This document shows, in pieces, positions 17,324 through 26,268 of a stretch of 64,000 nt of DNA. A program made the translations under genes and the position numbers. The DNA comes from Celeribacter indicus (lineage in GTDB: Bacteria; Pseudomonadota; Alphaproteobacteria; Rhodobacterales; Rhodobacteraceae): the NCBI RefSeq assembly GCF_000819565.1, contig NZ_CP004393.1, positions 1,364,001 through 1,428,000 of the forward strand. Direction: 5' to 3'. The notes under the pieces are model-generated. The model made no database searches and was not told where the DNA came from. It saw only the letters and a program-made list of their open reading frames with translations. Each line of letters opens with the position of its first letter. The first letter of the stretch is position 1.

Positions 17324-18235
17324 ATGACAAAGAAACTGCGTGCCGTGATTATCGGTCCCGGCAATATCGGTACGGATCTGTTGATGAAAATGCAGCGGTC
17401 CGACTGGGTTGAGCCGGTTTGGATGGTTGGCATTGACCCGACCTCCGAAGGTCTCAAACGCGCGGCGGCCATGGGGATCAAGACCACGGCCGAAGGCGTG
17501 GACGGGATGCTGGACGCTGTAGAGGCTGATGACATCCGCATCGCTTTTGATGCGACCTCAGCCTATGTCCATGCCGAGAACAGCCGCAAGCTCAATGAGA
17601 AAGGCGTTCTCATGGTCGATCTGACACCCGCCGCCATCGGGCCTTATTGTGTGCCGCCGGTCAATCTTGCGGAACATGCCGCGAAGCTCGAAATGAACGT
17701 CAACATGGTGACCTGTGGCGGTCAGGCGACGATTCCCATGGTCGCCGCCGTCTCGCGCGTTCAGTCGGTCGCTTATGGCGAGATCGTGGCCTCTGTCGCC
17801 TCGCGATCTATCGGACCGGGCACGCGCAAAAACATCGACGAGTTCACCCAGACAACCGCCCGCGCCATCGAGAATGTTGGCGGCGCAAAGAAAGGCAAGG
17901 CGATCATCGTTGTGAATCCGGCTGAGCCGCCGCTTCTCATGCGCGACACCATTCATGTTCTGACCGAGGACACGCCCGACGAAGCCGCCATCACCGAATC
18001 TGTCAAGTCGATGGTCGAAGAGGTTCAGAAATATGTGCCGGGCTACAAGCTTGTGAACGGCCCGGTGTTTGATGGAAATCGCGTCTCGATCTTTGTCGAG
18101 GTCGAGGGGCTTGGGGATTTCCTGCCGAAATATGCGGGCAATCTCGACATCATGACCTCGGCCGCGCTGCGCACGGCTGAAATGTTCGCACAAGAAATCG
18201 CAGGCGGTGACATCGCCCTGCCCAAACGCGCTTGA
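17324..18235 (+). CDS. mhpF: Acetaldehyde dehydrogenase (acetylating), MhpF/DmpF-type
   Basis: A 303-residue enzyme converting acetaldehyde, NAD+ and CoA to acetyl-CoA. The N-terminal Rossmann motif is [10 protein letters not shown], and the catalytic Cys is in [10 protein letters not shown] (about residue 129), which matches MhpF/DmpF length and layout. AAAGGAATT precedes the start. It lies directly before the aldolase gene; the two enzymes of this family form a channelled complex that passes acetaldehyde directly. The usual upstream hydratase (MhpD) is missing from the operon. Confidence 0.94.
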   Translation: MTKKLRAVIIGPGNIGTDLLMKMQRSDWVEPVWMVGIDPTSEGLKRAAAMGIKTTAEGVDGMLDAVEADDIRIAFDATSAYVHAENSRKLNEKGVLMVDLTPAAIGPYCVPPVNLAEHAAKLEMNVNMVTCGGQATIPMVAAVSRVQSVAYGEIVASVASRSIGPGTRKNIDEFTQTTARAIENVGGAKKGKAIIVVNPAEPPLLMRDTIHVLTEDTPDEAAITESVKSMVEEVQKYVPGYKLVNGPVFDGNRVSIFVEVEGLGDFLPKYAGNLDIMTSAALRTAEMFAQEIAGGDIALPKRA

Positions 18236-18246
18236 AGGAGGCCAGA

Positions 18247-19272
18247 ATGAGCATCGAAGGCCGCAACGTCACATTGCACGAAATGAGCCTGCGCGATGGC
18301 ATGCATGCCAAGCGCCAGCAAATCTCCATCGAGGAGATGATCACCATCGCCAAGGCGCTCGACGCCGCAGGGATGCCCTGGATCGAAGTGACCCATGGGG
18401 ATGGTCTGGGCGGCAACTCCGTCAACTACGGTTTCGCCCCGGCCACGGACGATGAATATCTCGCCGCCGTGATCCCGCATATTAAGAACGCGAAAGTCTC
18501 TGCGCTGCTGCTTCCCGGCATCGGCATTCTGGACGATCTCAAACGTGCAATGGATCTCGGGATTTCCGGTGTTCGGATCGCCACGCATTGCACCGAGGCG
18601 GATGTCGCCGAACAGCATATCAAATTTGCCGCCCAGACCGATCTCGATACGGTCGGTTTCCTGATGATGTCGCATCGCAACAGCCCCGAAGGGTTGGTGG
18701 AAGAAGCGCTGAAGATGGAAAGCTATGGCGCCAACTGCATCTATTGCACCGACTCCGCAGGTTATATGCTACCCGACGACGTAAGAGCGCGGATCACTGC
18801 GCTGCGCGAGGCGCTGTCGCCGGAGACGGAACTCGGATTCCATGGTCACCATAACTTGGGTATGGGGATTGCCAATTCCGTCGCTGCCGTTGAATGCGGG
18901 GCCAACCGCATCGATGGGGCTGCCGCCGGTCTCGGTGCCGGTGCGGGCAATGCGCCGATGGAGCTGCTCGTTGCGGTTTTCAACCGTATGAGCGTGCAGA
19001 CCGGGGTCGACCTGTTCGGTATTATGGATGTCGCCGAAGATCTTGTCGTGCCGATGATGGACCATTTTGTCCGGGTGGACCGCAACTCTCTGACCATTGG
19101 TTACGCAGGTGTCTACAGCTCCTTCCTGCTCTTCGCGAAGCGGGCGGAGGAACGCTACGGCATCCCGGCGCGCGAATTGCTTATGGAATTGGGCAAGCGA
19201 GGTATGGTCGGTGGTCAGGAGGATATGATCGAAGATCTCGCACTGACCTGGCGGCGCGAGCGTCGTACGTAA
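18247..19272 (+). CDS. mhpE: 4-hydroxy-2-oxovalerate aldolase, MhpE/DmpG-type
   Basis: A 341-residue class II, metal-dependent HMGL-like aldolase. The N-terminal [10 protein letters not shown] holds the conserved Arg-Asp pair; [13 protein letters not shown] supplies the metal-binding His residues. It splits 4-hydroxy-2-oxo acids into pyruvate and an aldehyde, here acetaldehyde handed to the MhpF-type dehydrogenase. The start at 18247 follows GAAGGAGG; a TTG at 18232 is in frame but lies before that site. It is the last gene of the TRAP operon. Confidence 0.94.
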   Translation: MSIEGRNVTLHEMSLRDGMHAKRQQISIEEMITIAKALDAAGMPWIEVTHGDGLGGNSVNYGFAPATDDEYLAAVIPHIKNAKVSALLLPGIGILDDLKRAMDLGISGVRIATHCTEADVAEQHIKFAAQTDLDTVGFLMMSHRNSPEGLVEEALKMESYGANCIYCTDSAGYMLPDDVRARITALREALSPETELGFHGHHNLGMGIANSVAAVECGANRIDGAAAGLGAGAGNAPMELLVAVFNRMSVQTGVDLFGIMDVAEDLVVPMMDHFVRVDRNSLTIGYAGVYSSFLLFAKRAEERYGIPARELLMELGKRGMVGGQEDMIEDLALTWRRERRT

Positions 19273-19281
19273 ATAAATGAA

Positions 19282-19308
19282 ATCCCCGGCCTGATGCAGT
19301 CCGGGGAT
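19282..19308 (+). terminator. Stem-loop after the mhpFE operon (possible terminator)
   Basis: ATCCCCGG and CCGGGGAT form a perfect eight-pair stem with an 11-base loop ten bases after the aldolase stop. No T-run follows. A second smaller hairpin (CCGAACC/GGTTCGG, 19399-19417) lies before the convergent small gene. Either may end transcription. Confidence 0.5.
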
Positions 19309-19424
19309 CCATAGGTTGGGGATTGCGGGCCATGTGGCTGTTGCAAAATTTTGTGTGTTACCAACCTCATGTTGGGGAAATGAAGGTGAGTGATTAGCCG
19401 AACCGTAGAGGTTCGGGTCGACTT

Positions 19425-19667
19425 TTACTCATTGAGCGACCCGCGCCGGTTCCCTCTCTTAATCGTCATTGCCCATTTCTGTTCAGGATCCTTCTGTTTC
19501 GAAAGTCTTATGACAAATGTATCGGACTTGCTGCGTAGGCGTCGGGCGATATGAGCGTTTTCGAGCTGGAGGTCTGCAGCGGAGATCTCGCCATTTGCCA
19601 GATGTTCTTCGTCGTGGGCCCGGGCAGCCGCCTTTTGCTTGGCACGTTCTTCTGGTGAGTATGCCAT
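19425..19667 (-). CDS. Small hypothetical protein, 80 aa
   Basis: An 80-residue, highly charged, probably helical protein (AYSPEERAKQKAAARAHDEE at the start) with a basic C-terminus (IKRGNRRG). AGGA lies seven bases before the ATG. I recognise no family. It is the first gene after the MhpFE operon on the opposite strand and begins the block of orphan genes that looks like a mobile element. A second short frame on the same strand overlaps it but lacks a start signal. Confidence 0.5.
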   Translation of the reverse strand: MAYSPEERAKQKAAARAHDEEHLANGEISAADLQLENAHIARRLRSKSDTFVIRLSKQKDPEQKWAMTIKRGNRRGSLNE

Positions 19668-20256
19668 ATGGGGGTCCTGACCCTGCTGCTTATCATCTGA
19701 AGCTATGACAACATTGAGACCGCCTCAAAGCAAGGGCAACGTGAAGCGGCGATCCGGTGGACGGCGTACAATTGGACAAGCGTTCGAAACGGAGCCGATC
19801 GGCGACAGAAGCATGGGGCGGACTTTGCTTGCCTGCGTCGCGAAAGAGGTCTCTCCCACGGCCTTCTGATGGAAGCCGAAGGTCCTTGCGGCGTTTCATG
19901 AGCGGCTCCAAAATGATCAAAATACGGGAGATCGTGCGTTTGCGAAAACCCATACTTCGCAACTGTCGTTGCCATGATTTTGTCAATTGCGACAGGCATT
20001 TCCCCGAATGGAAAGGTCTTGCGAAAAAAAGGCCGTCAAACGATGCGAAAAAAATGCGAAGTAGTAAATTCGCAAGCATTATCAAAAGCCTATTGGGCTG
20101 CTCTGGATGCAATCGCCTTCCACTTTCATCACGTTCTTGGTATGTTCCTTGTGGGGCCGCGGTAACGACGACTTTCTGCTGAAACATCACTTAATGGGCC
20201 GATCGAAAGCATGCTTTTGCGTGAGCGGTGCCCCTTTGCTTGGAGGAACCCTGACC
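19668..20256. other. Region without a convincing gene
   Basis: Several overlapping short frames exist on both strands, none with a good ribosome-binding site or recognisable protein. A plus-strand frame from 19704 could encode 54 residues rich in Arg and Gly. The stretch 20025-20080 is unusually A-rich. It may be decayed coding sequence of a mobile element or regulatory DNA. Confidence 0.4.
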
Positions 20257-20385
20257 ATGTCTAAGAACCATCATACGCCAGATTGGAAAGTCATGGCCTA
20301 TGGCAAGCTCCGCGAATACGTGGCTGCTGAAGCAGTTGATGAGGCTGCAAATGAACTTGTGTTGTCCATGAAGAAGCCAGGTTAG
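20257..20385 (+). CDS. Small hypothetical protein, 42 aa
   Basis: A 42-residue frame, MSKNHHTPDWKVMAYG at its start, with TGGAGGAA (20241-20248) at ideal distance before the ATG. The composition is that of a soluble, mostly helical peptide. No family is recognised. The strong ribosome-binding site is the main reason to call it. Confidence 0.5.
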   Translation: MSKNHHTPDWKVMAYGKLREYVAAEAVDEAANELVLSMKKPG

Positions 20386-20459
20386 GGGATCATGGATTTT
20401 GGTGCTTTTTACGGGACGAAGTGTTGATTTCCCACAAAGCGAATAACAACCTGAGTTTT

Positions 20460-20747
20460 TTAATCCATGGCCAAGGGGGCTATGGTGACGGATACGAGAT
20501 CGCGTGGGGGGGCTGGAGGGGTGCAAGGCGTCGCGCAGTCACTGCCAGACCAATCGTCCTGCCCCGCACGCTGGCGCACGATTGCATGGGCGCGAGAGAG
20601 CGTGTCCTGTTTTTTTACCAGTGCTTCACGCTCTGCAAGCAGGCGCTCGAAGAGCGGCATGTAACGGCCGTCCCCGACAACCAACTGCGCGGCATCGGCG
20701 ATCGCCGCATCGAGACGCTCCACAGTGATCGAAGGCCGCGCACGCAT
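20460..20747 (-). CDS. Hypothetical protein, 95 aa
   Basis: A 95-residue protein with a helical, coiled-coil-like middle (RLDAAIADAAQLVVGDG and LFERLLAEREALVKKQD) and a Pro/Cys-containing tail. The start at 20747 is chosen because AGGAG precedes it by eight bases; the frame is open a little further upstream. No family recognised. It is on the same strand as the next small gene at 20878 and may share a transcript. Confidence 0.5.
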   Translation of the reverse strand: MRARPSITVERLDAAIADAAQLVVGDGRYMPLFERLLAEREALVKKQDTLSRAHAIVRQRAGQDDWSGSDCATPCTPPAPPRDLVSVTIAPLAMD

Positions 20748-20877
20748 CACAACATCTCCTGTCTCAGGAGGCAAGCACAGCAAAGGTGCGGTGATGTCGG
20801 GCGGAGGGTAATCATAGGATTAAGTGCGTCTCGATGAGTGGCGTCGGAATAAGCTATCCGTGCTGATGAAATCCTTG

Positions 20878-21231
20878 TTACAGGTCTTCCTGTAGTTCTT
20901 CTTTCGCGCGCTCGAAGACCAAGAGAAATACCTCCTCCAAACCTCCATTGATTTCGATGCCGCAGGCCTGGGCCGCATGCTCACTGCGGGCGGCCATACT
21001 CTGCGCCATGCGCATCCACTGCTGCTCATCAAGCACCTGCTCATCTTCAAAACCGGACATCTGTACGATCTCGAGATCGGTCGCCAGAGCATCGTAGACC
21101 CATTCCTTTGCGTATTTGACGTGAGGGCGTGCGTCACCCACATATGCATGAGCATTGGCGGTATCATTGGCTGCCGTGTTCGGGTCGATCTGGCGCCATT
21201 CGGAGGCCTTGTTCAGTCCAAATTTTTGCAT
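20878..21231 (-). CDS. Hypothetical protein, 117 aa
   Basis: A 117-residue acidic protein (MQKFGLNKASEWRQ start, acidic helical C-terminus ending in KEELQEDL). AAAGGA precedes the ATG at 21231, which decides against the longer frame starting at 21288. I do not recognise the family. It sits in the orphan-gene block upstream of the divergently oriented AAA+ ATPase. Confidence 0.55.
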   Translation of the reverse strand: MQKFGLNKASEWRQIDPNTAANDTANAHAYVGDARPHVKYAKEWVYDALATDLEIVQMSGFEDEQVLDEQQWMRMAQSMAARSEHAAQACGIEINGGLEEVFLLVFERAKEELQEDL

Positions 21232-21595
21232 AACAGTTCCTTTCTTTACTTTGCATTTGGGAAATACGCGTAAATTATAAAAGCGCAAATTTTTTCTATA
21301 TTATTATTTATATTCAATATCTTAATGGGTTCCCATTTGAGACTGGTTCGAACAATTCCAGAGAGAAATCGCATCCTCCTCTTGACCAGAACGACGTAGA
21401 TGCCCACGTTCCTTGTCATGATGACCAAAGTCACGATCCACACGATACGCTGAGCATTTTGTTCAGTTCTGCCCCCGCTGAGATATCGGGCGGCAGATCA
21501 CGTGTGATCGGGCTCTTCTCCCGCACAACTTTTGACCAGATGAGCGCCAACGCTGTCTAGGAGCGTTGCGCTGATATTCGGACGGGAATGTCACC
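21232..21595. promoter_or_regulatory. AT-rich divergent intergenic region
   Basis: A 364-base gap between the minus-strand hypothetical gene and the plus-strand small ORF/AAA+ gene. The segment 21270-21330 is strikingly AT-rich compared with the surroundings and probably contains promoters for both directions. No RNA gene or terminator was recognised. Confidence 0.5.
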
Positions 21596-21739
21596 ATGAC
21601 GACTTCAAACAATGCGATGCGCAGCGCGCGCAACTTTCATCTCCTCGCGATTACCATGGCGAACCTGATCGTTCTCGCGGATGATTTTATCGGGATCATG
21701 TTCGACGCCATGTCATTGATCATCTCGGCGATCGGATAG
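21596..21739 (+). CDS. Small hydrophobic ORF upstream of the AAA+ ATPase, 47 aa
   Basis: This frame encodes 47 residues, with a polar N-terminus and a long hydrophobic stretch (HLLAITMANLIVLADDFIGI and MSLIISAIG), so it could be a small membrane peptide. It ends four bases before the ATPase start, consistent with coupled translation or a leader peptide. The ribosome-binding site (GACGGGA) is modest. No family recognised. Confidence 0.45.
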   Translation: MTTSNNAMRSARNFHLLAITMANLIVLADDFIGIMFDAMSLIISAIG

Positions 21740-21743
21740 AGCG

Positions 21744-22982
21744 ATGAAGAAGTCGGCTTACATGATCCGCGAGACGCGCGAGGAGGCAAAGACCCGCGTT
21801 TGGAAGAAGATTCTCCGCGCCACGCGCAAACGCGCCTACATGCGCCTCAAATCGGATGCCGGCGATCTCGGCATTCCGTTCGAGGAGGTATTTGATGTCG
21901 ATATTGACGAAGAAAGCTATGAAGTCCGCGTGTTTCAAAACCACGATGTTGAGTTTGAGCACTTCCGCATCCCGATCACGCAGCTTGCGTCTCTGGCGTC
22001 TCCGGAGACAATCCGCGCCCAGTACGACTTATCGTATCACCGCACCTGTGCGATCATTGAAGATGCTATCAATCAATCGACCGCGCAGAAGAAACGCATT
22101 GAGGCTCGGGCCACGCGATACGCGCGGCGCTTCCCCGTGTCCCGTCAGATCTCCGCAAGAACCGATGGGGAGACGCTCCAACTGCTCAAATCCGCATCGG
22201 GGCCGCTGGCATATGCGGGGCCGCGTACGGTACATGAGGTCGATGAACTTGTCGCCAAGCTCTTCGCTGACGCGCCGTGGTTGCAGACCCCGTTGAGCGT
22301 GATCTGGACTTCTCTGAAAGTGCGGATGGCGGAGGATCAATTTTTCGGGCTGACGCCTACCCTTCTCGTCGGCGCGCATGGCACAGGGAAATCAACACTG
22401 GCGAGGCATATCGCAAAAAATGCCGGCATCCACCACGTCGAGATTGACGCCGGTGCAGGCACCTCCGCGATGCGTATCGCGGGCGTCGAGGCGGGCTGGG
22501 CATCGCGCCAGATCGGCGAGGTTTTCCGTTCGGTGATCGACAGCCGGTCACCGAACCCCATGATCATCATCAATGAGATCGACAAAATCGGCTCCGGTCA
22601 ACAATCGAGCGGCGGCTATCGCACCTCTATGTCTGATGCGCTGTTGCCGCTCCTCGAACGTTCCACCGCCCAGCATTTTCGCTGCCCCGCCACGGGGGTG
22701 ACGGTTGACCTTGGCGACGTCAGTTTCGTTTTGACTGCGAACAACATCGAAGCAATTGACCCAGTTCTCCTGTCGCGCATGCGTGTCATTCATATCCCGC
22801 GCCTGACGATTGATGATGTGATGTCGTACATCGAGACGCACCATGGGGATCTCGACCAACGGACCTTGTTCGACCTGCAGATGGCCATCATCCGTGGATG
22901 GTCGCGCGCTGTTACACTGAGGCATATCGAGCGCATCATCTCGGAGTTGAAATCCGAAAACGCGCGCCCTCTGCTTCACTAA
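21744..22982 (+). CDS. AAA+ family ATPase
   Basis: A 412-residue ATPase. Residues 1-195 form a basic, helical N-terminal region without a recognised domain. The AAA+ core has Walker A GAHGTGKST (about 210-218), Walker B MIIINEIDK (273-281), sensor-1 LTANN and an Arg-containing LSRMRVIHIPRL characteristic of Lon/MoxR-like remodelling ATPases, but no protease or other effector domain follows. It faces the helicase/primase genes convergently across a repeat-bearing gap, which suggests a role in replication, packaging or defence of the same element. Confidence 0.8.
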   Translation: MKKSAYMIRETREEAKTRVWKKILRATRKRAYMRLKSDAGDLGIPFEEVFDVDIDEESYEVRVFQNHDVEFEHFRIPITQLASLASPETIRAQYDLSYHRTCAIIEDAINQSTAQKKRIEARATRYARRFPVSRQISARTDGETLQLLKSASGPLAYAGPRTVHEVDELVAKLFADAPWLQTPLSVIWTSLKVRMAEDQFFGLTPTLLVGAHGTGKSTLARHIAKNAGIHHVEIDAGAGTSAMRIAGVEAGWASRQIGEVFRSVIDSRSPNPMIIINEIDKIGSGQQSSGGYRTSMSDALLPLLERSTAQHFRCPATGVTVDLGDVSFVLTANNIEAIDPVLLSRMRVIHIPRLTIDDVMSYIETHHGDLDQRTLFDLQMAIIRGWSRAVTLRHIERIISELKSENARPLLH

Positions 22983-22987
22983 TTCCA

Positions 22988-23060
22988 TGATCGTTAAACA
23001 ACCGTGGTGGATGCCAGTTGGTTATTAAACGATCAGCAGCCCCATGTTTAACGATCAGCA
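22988..23060. repeat. Iteron-like repeats between AAA+ and helicase genes
   Basis: The motif TTAAACGATCA, or near copies, occurs three times: inverted as TGATCGTTAAAC (22988-22999), then direct at 23025-23035 and 23047-23057 (TTTAACGATCA), the latter two both followed by GCA. Such spaced short repeats next to replication genes resemble iterons or operators. The surrounding gap (22983-23262) has no gene. Confidence 0.5.
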
Positions 23061-23262
23061 ACGAGGACTGTTCACGCCCTATCCACGTCATCAGAATTTC
23101 CTCGCGGTTTCCGTCATCATCGCAACTGTCGGTTTCGGGGGAGAGGTTCTGAAAAACTGGGGCGGATGATCGGATTTACTTCCTGCTTTTGGGGCAAGGT
23201 CGCGATACGTTGCGAACAATTATGGCCTTGCCGATCTTTAATTTTGGCGTCCTCAGGCACTC

Positions 23263-25206
23263 TCACTCGATACCCTCGATTTTCCACAGGTTGCGTCCTG
23301 CGCGTTTCTTTGACGTGAGCCTGACGCCACCAAGGTCAAGGCCACGCAGCTTGCCGAGAATGGCCGCGACGCTGCGGTTGGTCAGGGTCGGATCAGAGTC
23401 CGAGATTTCGCGGATTAACTCGCCGAGTTCAGTGCTCCCGATGATCGCCGAGCGGGCATCGTTGGCTTCGAAGTCCCCGCCCCCAATAACGTTATAGAGC
23501 GCCTCAAGGAAGGTCCGATATGTCTCATCATCAAACGCGTTTTTCATTGCATCATTGAACAAATCGAGCGGATCACAGAGATTGAGTTCCGGCACCTCCT
23601 TCATGAGCCGGATAATCGGATCACGGACAAGTCGCGTCCAGGTTTCAAACGATCCCAGAGTGCCGTTGAATGGCTTGTCGGGCTGTGCTGCAATGGCGAT
23701 GCTCAACGCCGCGGCGACGATCTCCGGACGGTGAAGCCTCGCCTCACCCTGTGGCGTGAACCCGAAATCCGCTGTGATGTGGTTCTCACAAGGAGGCCGC
23801 AGGTCGATGAGCAGGTAACGGCGGCTCATGCCCCGCGGAAAAGACATGTTGACCCCGTTTGTGACGAGGAGCGCCGTGTTGCGGATACTGCCGCCCGTGC
23901 GGCTCTCACCGAGCACACGGTCCGACCAGACCGGTGTCGTGATAAATGACGTGAGAACTTCATTGCGGAACGTGCCGTCCATATTATCATAGACCATCAC
24001 AGGGTTCTGTTCGAGCAGATCCGCAAAAAGCATTTTGCGCATTTCTGACGAACTGGACCGTTCGACAGATTTCATTTTCGGCAGGTCGCCTGTGGCAATG
24101 ACACCAAGCGCCTGCGCGATGAACGACTTTCCCACGCCGATTTCAGGGCTCGTCACGGCGATCATCGGCGCCGTTTCCATCGCAGGGCGCAGAACCGCCG
24201 TCAGAACCGCGGCAAGCGTGGCCGTACGGCCTTTGATGTGGTCCGCGTAGTTGTACCGGCGAAACGGCCTAACGCAGGTCTCTACGAGGTCTTTGATGCC
24301 CTCAGGATCGAACTCTGTTGCGATTTCCGGAAAACGCGCGACTCCGTTCCGAACATAAATCCCCGTTGCTGCATCATATCCCGCCTGCGCGATCAACGTC
24401 CCGTCGGGACGTAGCACGGGGTGATCCACGACCGCTGAGAGCTTGGGCAGGTGATCTACCAGAAGCTCGTGAATCTGGTTGAGCGTCCTCGGCGGCAGTT
24501 GGACCGGTTTCCGCGCCTCCTGGCCCTTCTTTGCAACAGTCTCGACTGGCGCCACGATTTTTGACAGTTCGTAGTCAAGGCGATTAATAGTCAGGCACCG
24601 CGCCGTACCATTACGCATCACGAAAGGTGTATCACCAGACATGAAATATGCACCGGTTTCGGCCAACGCGACGACGCAACTATCCACTGTGGATGCGGGA
24701 TCCACACGAGAAACAAGAACCTCACGACGTGGTATTTCGATATCGTCGATGTGCTTGAACAGCTGATACCTTTTGCTGCTGCTGGAGTAGCTGTCCAGAT
24801 GTGGCTCATCACCTTTCAGGCGAAGCTTGCCGACGACCCCCGCCTCCGTGGGATCCGTCCCCATCGGATCGAATGCATCCCAACCATCGAACACTGCCTT
24901 GTTCATCAAAATTTCGGACACGGAATGTCTCCGCAGAGATCCGGTCCGCGGGCACCTCAAGGACAGCAAGAACGCACCAGAGAGCACCTTATCATCGATG
25001 GCACGCTTCAGCGCCTCCCGCGCTACCGCCTCGGGTAACTCAGTCATGTCCTCGGCACGCTCCACGATCCATACCTCCCGCTTTTCATCTGCGGCAGCCT
25101 GAACGGCCTTGATCGCTTCCTCCCTTTTTTGCTGGGCGAGGGCCAAGGTTTCCTCGTCCACAGTGACTGTTTCAGCATCGAGGAATTTCTCTGACATATC
25201 CATCAT
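23263..25206 (-). CDS. D5-like primase-helicase ATPase of a mobile element
   Basis: A 647-residue protein. After an N-terminal region of roughly 340 residues with no recognised motif comes a P-loop ATPase: Walker A SPEIGVGKS (353-361), Walker B NPVMVYDNMDG, and an Arg-rich PRGMSRRYLLIDL that resembles the arginine-finger region of superfamily-3/D5 helicases of phages and plasmids. The C-terminus looks like a small winged helix (LGGVRLTSKKRAGRNLWKI). It overlaps the primase gene by four bases, so the two form a replication module that unwinds DNA and primes synthesis. Confidence 0.78.
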   Translation of the reverse strand: MMDMSEKFLDAETVTVDEETLALAQQKREEAIKAVQAAADEKREVWIVERAEDMTELPEAVAREALKRAIDDKVLSGAFLLSLRCPRTGSLRRHSVSEILMNKAVFDGWDAFDPMGTDPTEAGVVGKLRLKGDEPHLDSYSSSSKRYQLFKHIDDIEIPRREVLVSRVDPASTVDSCVVALAETGAYFMSGDTPFVMRNGTARCLTINRLDYELSKIVAPVETVAKKGQEARKPVQLPPRTLNQIHELLVDHLPKLSAVVDHPVLRPDGTLIAQAGYDAATGIYVRNGVARFPEIATEFDPEGIKDLVETCVRPFRRYNYADHIKGRTATLAAVLTAVLRPAMETAPMIAVTSPEIGVGKSFIAQALGVIATGDLPKMKSVERSSSSEMRKMLFADLLEQNPVMVYDNMDGTFRNEVLTSFITTPVWSDRVLGESRTGGSIRNTALLVTNGVNMSFPRGMSRRYLLIDLRPPCENHITADFGFTPQGEARLHRPEIVAAALSIAIAAQPDKPFNGTLGSFETWTRLVRDPIIRLMKEVPELNLCDPLDLFNDAMKNAFDDETYRTFLEALYNVIGGGDFEANDARSAIIGSTELGELIREISDSDPTLTNRSVAAILGKLRGLDLGGVRLTSKKRAGRNLWKIEGIE

Positions 25207-25943
25207 ACCAACTCCGGAAGGCCGCGTTTCTGAATGATGCCTTGGCCAGTACTGGCACCTGCCGCGAAATCGAGGCGAGAGGGCTGATAAACGCTCTTGT
25301 CAAAGAAGGCCCGCTTGAGGATCTGGCCAGCTTTGCTCACCATGATCGACCCATGTCCTGCTGCCCATGCCCTGTCCCAGAGCGCGTTTGCAAGGTCGGG
25401 AATTCTCCGTGCATTGGAAACAGGAATGTAAAGGCGCTGCCCCCGCAGACCGCGAAGTTCGCGGCCATCATCTGCGTAAATGTAGCTGCTCGAAGAGGGA
25501 TACCAAATCATCAGCACATCACTCAGTTCTGGTGCGACCCTGCGCACAATCGCTATGGCTTCTTCTTTGGAAAGTGCGGGCCCATCTTTCGGCGGGTCGA
25601 TATCAATCATAAAAATACCGGGGCCATCGGACCATTCGAAATGATCGTTGGTCCGTGCGATATGTCCCTCGCGCTTGTTTTCGGGCATTGCCGCGAGTTT
25701 GGATTTTGTCACAACAACCCCAGCGGCAGGGCCTTTGGGCACGCCGTAGACCAGAGCTTCATTGGTGCGCAGCGCCCCCAACATCTCCGCGAACTCAGCA
25801 AGCGTGTCAAACGCGCGCACAGCATAGGTGCCGCGCAACAAATGACCGCCAGACTCGGTCATGAGGTCCTCGCCCTGCAGTGTGATGCGTTTCGTCAAAC
25901 GGCGCGGCTCATCACTCGAAATAACCGTTACCATAATCGCCAT
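25203..25943 (-). CDS. Archaeo-eukaryotic-type primase (AEP/Prim-Pol) domain protein
   Basis: A 246-residue protein with AEP features: a DxD metal site in IFMIDIDPP (D114, D116) and a third acidic residue in PSRLDFAAG (about D225), preceded by WAAGHGSIMVSKAG. At motif II, where sxH is expected, I read RGQRLYI (168-173), so the canonical His appears to be replaced. The start is well supported by GAGGAAG. It is coupled to the D5-like helicase gene, the usual partner in plasmid and phage replication modules. Priming activity is inferred from the family. Confidence 0.72.
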   Translation of the reverse strand: MAIMVTVISSDEPRRLTKRITLQGEDLMTESGGHLLRGTYAVRAFDTLAEFAEMLGALRTNEALVYGVPKGPAAGVVVTKSKLAAMPENKREGHIARTNDHFEWSDGPGIFMIDIDPPKDGPALSKEEAIAIVRRVAPELSDVLMIWYPSSSSYIYADDGRELRGLRGQRLYIPVSNARRIPDLANALWDRAWAAGHGSIMVSKAGQILKRAFFDKSVYQPSRLDFAAGASTGQGIIQKRGLPELV

Positions 25944-26268
25944 ATGCTCTTCCTCAATTTGTTCTCAACAACAAAGGAAGGAGGTCAGGCTGCATCCCGC
26001 AAGCACTTTTATCACCCGAAAAATCGGAAGTTTAGGACAAAAAATATCAGCTTTTTGAACTCACTACAGTTTTTCAGATGGGTCGTCCGAAGTTTTTTGC
26101 TTCTCCGACACAGGGCGCGACGAAGCCGAATTCTAGGCAAAATCATTTCCTAAAATGTAGGTGTAGTAATGCAGTGATTTACTGTTCTGAGGGGAGAGAG
26201 AGTAAGCATGGGACGAATGGTGTGGAAATGGGGCGGGTTTCACTGCATTAGATCCTCAATCGACCTTC
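25944..26268. promoter_or_regulatory. Promoter region of primase-helicase genes with an 11-bp inverted repeat
   Basis: This 325-base AT-rich gap precedes the primase gene. TAATGCAGTGA (26167-26177) recurs inverted as TCACTGCATTA (26240-26250), a perfect 11-base inverted repeat 62 bases apart. It lies where the orphan block meets the LysR gene, so it may be an element end, origin or operator. No gene is apparent. Confidence 0.5.
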
